Assembly: GCA_001986395.2 (NCBI GenBank)
Contig: MQVO02000012.1
Span: 744,001-808,000, forward strand
Source: Irpex lacteus
Taxonomy: Eukaryota; Basidiomycota; Agaricomycetes; Polyporales; Irpicaceae
Length of the DNA stretch: 64,000 nucleotides
Reading direction: 5' to 3'
Part shown: piece by piece, positions 36,471-46,443 of the stretch
Layout: every line of letters begins with the position of its first letter
How positions within the stretch are numbered: position 1 is the first letter of the stretch
Made by a program: the position numbers and the translations under genes
Notes under the pieces: generated by a model
The model's input: only the letters and a program-made list of their open reading frames with translations
Told to the model about the DNA's origin: nothing
Databases searched by the model: none

Positions 36471-37880
36471 GACGAGTGAAGATTTAGAAGAGGTACACTG
36501 ATAACTCAAGGTGCGAGTTTTGCGAGTGAAGGAGGATGCGAAAGCGGGAGAGACGTTTTGAGACAAGCAGCGCCTAAAATTTGATCCAGTAGGTCACCTT
36601 CCTTTGTGGGAGGACAATTCCCGAACCATAACACTTCCCAAAGAGGCAGTTATTACTGGCAACTCCGCCTGAACAACTGGCTCACTGACCAGGGACAGCA
36701 CGTTCTTCAGGGTTCCGTAACTTCTCGCGTGAAGCTGACGAGCCACGGTTTACTCAGCCACTGTTAAGTATATGTAATTCGTAGGAAGTTGACTGGCCAC
36801 GGCGGTTAAGCAATTGTCCATGCATATTTATGCTTCCGTTATACTCACAGGATTATCAACACTGGCATGTAGACCAGTCCGTATCTTGACACGCACAGGC
36901 TTGCATCGTTCGAGGCTCACTTAACTGACAGGCCGAGAGATGCATGGTGGAAAACGCTATGAGAAATGTCAGTGTATAATATGAGAACTCTGTGAGAGCT
37001 ACGGAGCTACAAGCACTGATAAATGTGCGATGTCAAGTTCGCCATGCGGCTGAGTCCTGCCAGTGCGTGAGCGCTCGAGCCATCAATGTCACGGCAACTC
37101 CCGCTGTACCCTGGCCAGCGCGTCCATGAGCCTGCAGCACTTATCCGGTAAGCTTCCACTACCATAAGCTTTTCACTGAGTATTTCGACTTGAATTTCAC
37201 TGAACCAGATGGCCAAAGCTACACAGGATTATTCATCCCTACATCAAACGTTAATGTCAAGCGCCGAGAATTGTACCCCGATGTGTGCGCAACTACCAAA
37301 CAATGTCGAACACAGTGCATCGTTGTTTCTGCGTGGCACAGTGCCGCTCTTGCCCCACGAAGGGTTTGAAACTCAACGGTATGGCTCTCTCGTCCCGGGA
37401 CTCCTACAAACGCGGACATAGGACCGTTTCATCATCACACCCCAGCAAAGTTCGCCGTACTGAAGCCCTCTCCGTGCTACCTTCACGTCAAATGGTACGT
37501 CAATATCTCCCTCCGCGGCAAAAGCTTCTGCTTTTTAGTACGTTTTGATTGATCTGTCGATTCAACAGTACTCACGTTCAACTGAATGGTACGCTGTAGA
37601 TCCCGCGGAATTTCGATTGAAGACACGCTTACAACACGATACATGCCTTCAGTACCCCCTGAGTGGGGCAACTGAAGAAAGAAGCAGAACCAGATGTCAT
37701 CGCCGTGATTCCGAGGGGCAACGTGCTACTGTTCTTGTACAGGGTCTTTAGCGCCAAGCATCGCTCTGCCAATGGTGAGAGCATCCAAGCTTGACGTGAG
37801 AGCCAAGAGAAATGGTGGGTATATCAGACAGTCAACTCGGAAAAAGAATTTGCGCATCTTGCGTTTTCCCGAGCTGTACC
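36471..37880. other. Divergent intergenic region
   Basis: 1.4 kb between the starts of MYND 3 (minus) and GTPase c (plus). No convincing coding sequence or repeat end. It should contain both promoters. Confidence 0.5.
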
Positions 37881-39172
37881 ATGTATCGCCAGACCCCTAT
37901 GGATGCGCCCAATGTCCAGGCCGTGGAAGAAGAGCTGATTATAGCGTGAGTCTAGTGTTCAAGCTCTTACTCGGGGACCAAATTAACGAAGATGGGGTTT
38001 CAGTGTTATGGGACCTACAGGGGTAGGAAAATCCTCCGTAAGTGACCTTCAGACCAGCGAATTCGTCCTCCAAGTCATTCTAAGAATTGGGTATCGCAGT
38101 TCATTAATGCAGCAAGCGGTTCGCACCTAGACGTTGGACACGGGTTGAAGTCCTGCACGTCATCTATTCAACGTTCAGACGTCTTCACTCTCGCTGGCCG
38201 ACGTATCATCTTGATCGACACTCCCGGCTTTGACGATACCACTGTGTCAGACCTCGACATTTTCAAAAGCCTCAGTAGCTTCCTTTCTATAACGTAAGTC
38301 TTGGCTGAACACTCTATGCATTTCTGGGCTTTAATGACCTCGAGTGTAGCTACGAGCAAGGTTACAAGCTCAGTGGAGTCATCTACTTACACAGGATATC
38401 CGATGTCAAAGTCGGCGGGAAGTCGCGCAGGAACCTTAACATGTTCCGGAAATTGTGCGGCGAAGAGGCCCTGCGGAACGTCATCTTTGTCACCACGATG
38501 TGGGATCACGTCACAGACCCTGCAGTTGCTACCACGCGTGAGGCAGAGTTAGCCAACCAAGAGGAGTTCTTCAAACCGATGCTCGATAAAGGTGCCAAAA
38601 TGCATCGATACGATAACACAGTTGCATCTGCTCGGGCAATTGTCTCACAACTAATTCGCAACACGCGAGACACGGTTGTACTCCAAGTGCAGCAGGAACT
38701 TGTAGACCAGTCTATCAAAATCTCCGATACGGCCGCCGGTAAGGAGCTGTTGTTGGAGAGGGAACTACTGATGAAGAAGCACGTCGCTGAGCTGCAAGAT
38801 GTGGAGCGTGAAATACGCGACGCTGATGAGAAGATGGCTAAATTGCACCACGACGAGAGCATTGAGGTGCGCCGAGAGTTACAAGTCAAGATTCGCCAAC
38901 TGCGGCAGGAATGCAAACAGTTGGAAGACGAGCATGCAGCCCACATGGACGCATTGCGGGCAAAGATCCACGAAGCTAAATCTGCTCTTGATGCAGAAAA
39001 GGTACGACATGAGGACGTCCAAGAGAAACTGCTTCGGTTGAAGAAAGACTGGGGGAAAAGGCGAGGCGCGGCGAATGAGTTACCCACGAGTGGTGCGCGG
39101 GTGAGGGACACTTTCATCACCCTGCTAAGAGTGGTAGATATTGCACTCAGTGTCTATCAATTTTTCAATTGA
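37881..39172 (+). CDS. AIG1-like P-loop GTPase (c) with coiled coil and hydrophobic tail
   Basis: Exons 37881-37945, 38004-38037 (34 nt), 38100-38293, 38350-39172; 371 residues. P-loop MGPTGVGKSS at residues 24-33, SCTSS switch-like Ser/Thr segment, G3 DTPGFDDT at 73-80, YLHRISDVKVGG, and VIFVTTMW in the G4 position. Residues ~220-345 form a charged heptad-rich coiled coil. The last ~18 residues (ITLLRVVDIALSVYQFF) are largely hydrophobic and uncharged after a basic stretch, resembling a short tail anchor or a membrane-dipping helix. Its 3' flank is homologous to that of GTPase d, so the two are duplicates, now separated by a transposon. Function unknown. Confidence 0.85.
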
Positions 39173-39180
39173 GGCGGTCA

Positions 39181-39440
39181 TTTTCGTATTCCGTGTACTA
39201 CACTTGCCTAATCGGATATCTGTAATGAATGCGATCATGGTTTCGGCACGATCAATATAGCTAGTGGCGCCGCCATACCGTGATAATACCTTGCAACACC
39301 CACCCACCATGGGCAGAAAATGACTGTGTACCAGCATCACCGTATTTGGACGTTCATGCATCAAGTAGTACGAAACTTCTGAAGTTCCGCCCGGCAAGAG
39401 TTTCCTTACTAAGCTCGAACATTGATCGGGAACTCGAAGA
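39181..39440 (+). repeat. 3' flank of GTPase c, duplicated after GTPase d
   Basis: Alignable with about 44187-44480: shared landmarks GTACTACACTT-x-CCTAAT, then TTTCGG-x-ACGATC, AAATGACTGTGTACCA and GTACGAAAC near a CCGGCAAG block. It ends close to the transposon at 39453, so the transposon entered the boundary of a duplicated unit. Confidence 0.75.
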
Positions 39441-39452
39441 GGAGACATACTA

Positions 39453-39490
39453 AGGTAGACGACGCTCGGAGGAGACACCCTTATGTAAGC
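39453..39490 (+). repeat. Left terminal inverted repeat of the transposon
   Basis: 38 bp, exact reverse complement of 42521-42558; TA target duplicate lies just outside. Confidence 0.95.
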
Positions 39491-39606
39491 AACATCAATT
39501 AATAGACGCTCGGCCAAAATCGCAGGTCGTCGAAGGTCGTTGTACTATAGACATGTCTGTGACGTAGATTATAAAAACTAAAATGGACTAGAGTGAGAAA
39601 AGTAAC

Positions 39607-42147
39607 TTAATTTGACTTCTTAGCCTGTATCTCTATGAATTCTTGCTTTAAAGAGGCAACCGTGGCGGCAGGTAAGCTTCGATGGCCGTGAAATTTCCTC
39701 GCCGCCCACGCGGCCTCTGCGCCATCCATCCCTTTCGCGTACATGTCGATAAAACGAGCCGCGCGGTTCGCATACCTGTACAATAGATTGAGTAACTTAT
39801 GTATTGACAACTTTTAGTACGTACCGACGAATCTGTAACAGAGAAACTTTGTCGAGGCAAGCCTTGACATTTGCCTCCATTTCATCGATGTCTGTCGTCT
39901 TCGGGCTGATCCGGTAAAAATACTTCGCCAGTCCCCAGTATTGCTCGATAAAGTTCGTTTCGGGGTGGAATTTCGGATAGAAGTCGCACAGGTGCCCGCG
40001 GGACTCGATGAACTCCTGTAAATGAGATTTCTGACCCACGAAGTCAGGTTGAGTGAAGAGCAACCTTCGACAGCAACAATCCGAGCGACCAGCTTCACAT
40101 TTGAAGCCTGGGCACTGAGCATTCAACGACCCGTTCTCTGGCCAGAGACCTCGCTCCCGAATGATCTCCTCCATCCCCTTAAACCAGCCCCCCATCATTG
40201 GATGATCATCTGGAAAGTAGAAGTCCTGCGCGGACCCATCTGCAAACTTGCCAGGCCGCATTCGGACACCAGGTTTGGGCTGCCATGTTTCCGATGGGCC
40301 CTTTGGCATGTATCGAGCAGAAAGCGCATCGGGCGCACGTTTCTGATGGCTCGGTGCATTATCAAACAGCCACAGTCCAGTAACAAAGCCGTTCGTCTTC
40401 CCCTCAAAAATGTCGATGGCCTTGTCAACTTGAGCGATGAGATCTTCGGCTGTGAAGTAGCCATCCCGATTTTTGCCAGCACGGAACAAGACACGGGCCT
40501 CCTCATCGCCATCTATCAAACGTCCGAAGGTGGGAGTGAGGAAGTCCGACACCATTATTGATGCCCCTTCACCCTTTCGCACAGGTGTGGCGGCTTCAGA
40601 TGTATGGAACCATCTTTGACGGCTGCGATCGTTGGCGTAGAAGGTGGACTCGTCGTGTGTGATCAGCTCAAGACGGAATGGTTGTCCCGGGTTGTCGAGC
40701 TTGTACCCGACCGGCTTTCGACATTCCTTCCCATTCTCGTCATAAACAAGCATCCGAAGTTCATGGCGTTGCCAACGTTTGACGAACTTGTTCCGGTACT
40801 CCACCACGTCTGGCCTCTCATGTCCATCAATATACATCCCGTTCGGCTTTCGTGCGTATCGAAAATTCATCTTGTTCAACCACCTCTGCGCCGTACGTTC
40901 CGAGATTGACAGCTTGTCAGGAAGCTTCTCTTGCATCTCCCGGCTTGCAATAAAGTCGACGAGATCTTGTGCGGTAATGTGCCCCTTCTTTGCGGCCTCC
41001 ATCATGTGAAGCTGAACTTGACTTCGAATATCTTCATCATCCAGAATTGAAGATTTCCCGCCACCGTGGTTATGCAAAGGCAGTTTCTTTCGATGCAAGT
41101 ATGTGTGCAGCCAGTTGCGAATAGAACGACCGTAGCTGATCGCATTTTTACCAGCTGCCTTCGCGGCGAGTGCAGACGACTGCCGCCATGTATACGAGAG
41201 GTCAGGGTCAAGATATAGATTGAGAGTTGACACCATGGCCGTAATGCGACTTCGGAAAGTGACGTCGATAGTCTTATCTTTACTCTTCACGGTGAGCTCT
41301 TTAAGTGCTTGGCGCAGCTCCGGAAATCGAGTGTGCGTGTACTGATTCAATGCTTGGTCCGTAGCACTCTCAGGGCTGCTGTCGCGCAAGTTACGCAGCA
41401 GCTCTTCGACCTGCTTTCGTTCGTCATCTGTCACAACGACTGGTGTGATTGCAGGTTCTCCGAACAGGCCAGACTCCATCGAGTCAGCACAGCTGTCAAC
41501 GACAGGCACTTCGATCTGACAGGCAGGCATCAGAACACAGTGATCACGATTTCCTGTAAGTTTCTTACCGTTTCCCCGTTCACTTGTTCCTCAATAATCT
41601 CCACATCATCCTCAGCATTGACACCAATGTCAATTGCCATGCTCTCCGCATCAGGCATGTGTGCGCCTGAGCCAAAGAAGTCAGAAATGAACTTCGCACC
41701 GCCAGCCTTCAGACTTCTTCTATTGGCAGCATGTCTCCGTTGTGTGCGTCCGGAATTCTTTGTGTAATGGACAGGTCGGTTCGCATTCTTAACCACCTTT
41801 TCCCCATCTGATTCACCTCTCCTCGACTTCTCTTTTTCCGCTGCAACTGCCTGCGCCTTCCTCATGAAGATGTTAAATCTCTCAAGTGCAGTCTCATCCG
41901 GCTGCTCCCCATCTTCCTCCTCTTCCTCAGAATCTGAGTCTGATTCAAGCTCTTCTAGCCCAGGGACTGGTATGTCCTGTGAATGGTCTGGCTCGGAATC
42001 TGCGAATGCTGGCACAGGACTGCTGTCCGGAGCTGGCTGAGAACCTCCGGAGGTCAGAGGTGAGCCTGTCTTGTGTCGAGGCAGCCTTGCACGAGCCTTT
42101 TTGATGTTAATGAGGCGAGATAGAGTGTGTTTAGATTTTTTGGGCAT
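39607..42147 (-). CDS. DDE-superfamily transposase (Tc1/mariner-like)
   Basis: Exons 42147-41569, 41515-39825, 39775-39607; 812 residues, introns 53 and 49 nt. The N-terminal ~190 residues are charged and disordered with an acidic run. A helical DNA-binding region follows (SISERTAQRWLNK resembles a helix-turn-helix). The catalytic core has D481 in ITHDESTFYAND, D578 in LWLFDNAPSH and E717 in HPETNFIEQYWG; the last two match the DNAPxH and LNPIENxW boxes of Tc1-type enzymes. Spacing is D-96-D-138-E, with a Cys-rich insert (Cys at about 661-675, including CCC) between the second D and E. The C-terminal FHGHRSLP exon is spliced in phase 2. No stop or frameshift is seen; a functional enzyme is plausible. 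Confidence 0.92.
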
Positions 42148-42520
42148 TGTGTATGTTGTGTAGCGTCAATAAATTCCTTCATATTGCTCAACATTGGTCG
42201 CGCTGGCCACGGATCTGGCGCGTATTCCGGTGATCCGTACTACCCGATTTAGTAAGAGCGCGCATAAGCGCTTTGTAGACGCCCGGCCAAACTTGCCTTG
42301 ACGGATTTTCTGAACTGCGTCGAACGAACTCATTATTGAAAAGAATGCTATTTGCGTTCTTAAAAAAAATTCGACATAAGAACTCATGAATTTCAAGTTA
42401 AGATAAAAATTTTCAATGAGAATTGTAGATAATGTATTCATTTATGATTCTCATTGAACAGAACCGTGAAAAAGTTGTTGTGGCCGTCGCTGATATGGGC
42501 GAGAGTCGGGAGTGCGCTCT

Positions 42521-42558
42521 GCTTACATAAGGGTGTCTCCTCCGAGCGTCGTCTACCT
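42521..42558 (-). repeat. Right terminal inverted repeat of the transposon
   Basis: 38 bp, exact reverse complement of 39453-39490; TA target duplicate lies just outside. The 370 bp between it and the transposase ATG must hold that gene's promoter. Confidence 0.95.
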
Positions 42559-42741
42559 TACTATGACCACCATGAGGTGGACCACGACATTAACGTACCC
42601 GACAAACGCGTGGTCGTGTCTGTCACTACCACTAGTCAGCATCGAATTTAAGGTTCCTTCCATAGTTCAATCACCTTCACCATCGACTGCACCCTCCCTC
42701 CCGGCCCTTACTATCGCTCAATTCTCCCGCTCCTGCTATTG

Positions 42742-43947
42742 ATGGCCACCACTAGCGTCCGTCCGCTGGATGTTGGGCCAGATATAGTTATTGCGTAAGC
42801 CTCACAACTATGTTATCTTAGAGTCACCAGAGTCATGCTTACAATTGGACTGGTCAGTGTTGTCGGAGCCAGTGGCTCTGGAAAGTCTACGGTAAGCGAG
42901 AGGCGACGGCGTTGCTGATTTAGCACAACTAACGAGAACACTGATAGTTCTCAAACTTAATCAGCGGGGACCACCTCGGTGTCAGCGATTCTCTGAAGTC
43001 ATGCACCAATAGGGTGCAACTATGTCAGCCCTTCATGCTTCCAGGCTACGCAAGTCCCGTCATTCTTATCGATACCCCGGGGTTCGATGACACCACCCTC
43101 TCTGATACTGAGGTACTAACAATGATAGCTTCCTGGTTATCTAATTCGTAAGTCAATCTTCCATGAGCTGAATTTCGTTACTCACCAGCACATCCGTAGA
43201 TATGAGCATGGCCTAAAGCTCAGCGGTATCATATACATGCATCGTATCACGGACCGTCGGGTAGGTGGGGTTACGAGGAAGAACTTTCGTAAGCTACGAG
43301 AGTTGTGCGGAGAGGAGACTCTTGACCATGTCGCAATCGTCACGACTATGTGGGACCAAGAGGTTTCAGACGAGAGAGCCATCGCTCGCGAGGAGGAACT
43401 GAAGACGGACAGCCTCTTCTTCAAGAATGCGATTGAGAAAGGCGCTCAGATGCTTCGTCACAACAATACTGTTGAGTCGGCTCGAGCTATTGTGTCGCAT
43501 TTTATGAACAAATCCCCCGTCACCTTGCGTATCCAAACCGAGCTCGTCGACGAGAAGAAGGACATCACGCAGACGATAGCGGGAACAGAACTCCAAGCCG
43601 AGCTTTCCAACCTTATCCAGCAGCACAAACGCGAGCTACAGTCCCTGAAAGAAGACCTTACGAAAGCACTCGAGAAGAAAGACATGCAGGCGAAGCAGGA
43701 AATTGAAGAGGAGCGAGCCCAGATGCAGAGTCAGCTGAAGAAAATCGAAGCTGACAAGGAACAGCTTTCGGCCCAGTATCGGGAGGAGAAAGCCAGAGCT
43801 GACGCGGAAATACGCAGGCTGAAGGCCGAGTTCGAGGCCGAGCGGCAAGGGCGCCTTGCTATGGAGAAGAATCTTGAGGACCTCAAGGTTAAGGAGACGG
43901 GCTGGAGAAAGGGGTTCGCCCGTCGACTGGGCCGCATTTTCCACTAG
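42742..43947 (+). CDS. AIG1-like P-loop GTPase (d) with coiled coil
   Basis: Exons 42742-42794, 42858-42891 (34 nt), 42948-43147, 43200-43947; 344 residues. P-loop GASGSGKST, SGDHL...SLKSCTN switch-like region, G3 DTPGFDDT, YMHRITDRRVGG and AIVTTMW. After the G domain comes a long Glu/Lys/Gln-rich coiled coil (AELSNLIQQHKRELQSLKEDL...). It ends in a basic, aromatic tail WRKGFARRLGRIFH. Closest relative in the window is GTPase e, with exon lengths 53/34/200 identical and most motifs the same. It begins right after the transposon: 183 bp separate the TA duplicate and the ATG. Function unknown. Confidence 0.87.
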
Positions 43948-44682
43948 GAACATTCTAGCCTCGGTTTGCTCTATTATTCGTCTCTTGTTATATGTATGCT
44001 TATCGGGTGATTTTATTTCCACGTATCTATGTCTTTTTCAGACTTTGGTCAAGATGTATGTACGCGGGTTATTTACTCACATCGCTGGACGACATTGATT
44101 TGATACTCGAATATTTTGTGGCTGGTCTGTTGTCGTTCTCTTGGCCTTTCATAGCTAGCTGTGTCTACGTATTTAGTATTTGGGCCATATTTTCAGTACT
44201 ACACTTACCTAATTAGATATCTATGTAGGATGCGTGTTTGAGTTGAAGATGCAGCAGTGTGTTAGGGATCTGATTTCGGTACGATCGATGGCTAGTAGCG
44301 CCAACGTCCATTTCTATGAAACGAATTCCCGCCTTCCACAGATAAATGACTGTGTACCACCAGTATGGTCTTGTTCAGGTATGCGTCGTTCAAGTACAGT
44401 GGTACGAAACCTCAGGAGCTCCGTCCGGCAAGGTTCTTCTTTGTATTGTATTTGAGTACGAAACGCTGATCGGATGGAGTAAAGGTGCTGTGGCCACCAC
44501 GAGGTTCAACACGACACTGCCATACCTTCCAAGCCACGATGTGCGGCTTCTGGAGTCCTGTGGAAGTCAGATACGGATTTAAGCGTCCCGTTAATCAGTG
44601 ACGACCCACAATTCGCCGCGCTCTTCTTCGCATCCCTAGCATCCGCCCATTCACCTCCCGGTGCTCCTCGATCCTGCTCGTC
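43948..44682 (+). repeat. Duplicated flank between GTPases d and e
   Basis: No gene. The part from about 44187 to 44480 matches the 3' flank of GTPase c (39181-39440). The part from about 44490 to 44682 is alignable with the region upstream of GTPase d (42561-42741), including a common CTCCCGG block near the ATG. The region is thus the joint of two tandem units. Confidence 0.65.
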
Positions 44683-45891
44683 ATGGCGACTAGTAGCTCT
44701 CAACCATTGAACATTGAGAATGATACTGTCGTAGCGTAAGACACTCTTGCCGACTCGAAGGTATTAACTTGTACTTACGCGACGTCATTCAGGGTTATGG
44801 GAGCCACGGGCTCTGGAAAATCCACAGTAAGCCATATGTTGCAGCGATATGATCCTATGACTGAATGATCCCGTAGTTCATCAATTTGGTTAGCGGCGAC
44901 CACCTCCTGGTCAACGATTCTCTCAGATCGTGCACAAACAAGGTGCAAGCCAGTCAGCCATTCACGATCCCTGGATACTCCAGCCCTATCACGCTCATCG
45001 ACACCCCTGGATTCGATGATACCGTGCTCTCCGATACAGACGTCTTGAAGATGATAGCTACGTGGCTGTCAACTTCGTAAGTGGCGTTGTGGTTCTGAAT
45101 CCGTAATGTGTGATGACTCACAGTGGGTTTTATATAGATATGAGCAAGGATTGAAGCTCAGCGGTATCATCTACATGCACCGTATCACGGACCGCCGTGT
45201 GGGCGGAATCTCGAGGAAGAATTTTCGCATGTTGCGGGACCTGTGCGGCGAGGATACACTGAAGAACGTCGCAATCGTCACGACGATGTGGGACCAGGAG
45301 TCTTTGAAGGAGAAATGTGTCGCTCGTGAGCAAGAGTTGATGACGGACGAGCTTTTCTTCAAGCGTGTCATCGACAAGGGTGCCCAGATGCTTCGCCACG
45401 ACAACTCCATGAATTCCGCTCGCAATATCGTGTCTCGCTTTATTGCGAAGCCTCCAGTCACCCTGCGAATCCAAACTGAGCTCGTAGACGAGAAGAAGGA
45501 CATCGCGCAGACTGCGGCGGGCAAGGACATCCAGGGCGAGCTTGCTAGCCTTATCGAGCAACACAAGCGCGAGCTGCAGTCTCTCCGAGAGGACTTGATG
45601 AAAGCAATCGAGAAGAGAGACTTGGAGACGAAGCAGGAGCTGGAAGAAGAGCGAGCCGACGTGCAGAGGGAGTTGAAGAGAATCGAGGCGGATAAGGAGC
45701 GACTTTCGCGGGAGTATCGTGAAGAGAAGGCTAGGGCTGATACAGAGATACGCAGACTGAAGGCCGAGTTTGAAGCTGAGAGGGAAGGGCGCCTCGCGAA
45801 GGAGAAAGACATCGAGGACCTGAAGGCGGGTGCAAAAGATAAACGTTGGAGGAGGAAGCTTGCCAGCTGTTTCGGCCACCTTTTCCACTAA
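44683..45891 (+). CDS. AIG1-like P-loop GTPase (e) with coiled coil
   Basis: Exons 44683-44735, 44793-44826 (34 nt), 44877-45076, 45138-45891; 346 residues. P-loop GATGSGKST, switch-like SLRSCTN, G3 DTPGFDDT, YMHRITDRRVGG, AIVTTMW. Coiled coil of Glu/Arg/Lys heptads over the last ~150 residues, then a basic-aromatic end WRRKLASCFGHLFH like that of GTPase d. It is a tandem sister of d. A long minus-strand frame opposite the last exon is only a shadow of this Glu/Lys-rich coding sequence. Function unknown. Confidence 0.88.
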
Positions 45892-46443
45892 GACTTTCCT
45901 GTGATTGCAGCATTCGTTGTTTTCCCAGCTTGTCTACATCACCCATGGCTTGCTTATTTCTCGCGGGCCCTCGACGCATATCTATAGCTCCTGCAGGTCC
46001 TCGTCAGGGTATATATCGTCTCCAAATTCTTATACGCACGACTCACTTATTCATGTCACGTAGTCTTATTCATCTAGCACTCAGAGAGTCAGTATTTAGC
46101 TCGTATTTACCCCTTTAACTCTTGGTAACTGTATTTGCGTAGCCTTTGGTCTTCCGTATTTACCTGATGTAGTTTCATGGCGTTGTATTTACCTAGCACG
46201 CTGGTCGCTCGTATCTTCCTTGTATTTTTCTTCCGGCTTCTCCCTCTATGTACGCGTCTGGTCCTATATAATCTTCCAAAGCTGTTGATACGCACAGTAA
46301 CTCATAATAATACACCTTTTATGCAATGATCGGAGAGCGTACACACCGTACATAGCTAGAAAGCAACGTTCACCAGTCCTCGAGAAATAAATTACGAAGA
46401 GTGCATTAGGGTAACCTTGTACGAACGAGAGGGGAAGGGGGCA
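45892..46443. other. Convergent intergenic gap
   Basis: 552 bp between GTPase e (plus) and the next gene (minus); T-rich, with repeated GTATTTA-type words. No gene seen. Confidence 0.45.

Larger units (their letters stand above)
39453..42558 (-). mobile_element. Complete Tc1/mariner-type DNA transposon with perfect 38-bp TIRs
   Basis: Terminal inverted repeats at 39453-39490 and 42521-42558 are identical over 38 bp (outer end AGGTAGACGACGCTCGGAGG). Each is flanked on the outside by TA (39451-39452 and 42559-42560), the target duplication expected of IS630/Tc1/mariner elements. The 3106-bp element holds one intact, intron-containing transposase gene on the minus strand. Removing it brings together ...GACATAC-TA-CTATGACC..., and the outer sequences on both sides belong to the GTPase array. 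Perfect TIRs and an unbroken reading frame point to a recent, possibly still active, insertion. A similar motif (TAGACGC-x-CGGCCAAA) lies internally near each end (39503 and 42276). Confidence 0.92.

Noticed and set aside
45130..45888. 252-codon minus-strand open frame opposite GTPase e
   Set aside because: Same type of shadow: the plus strand encodes the conserved GTPase, and the antisense frame has no recognisable motif.
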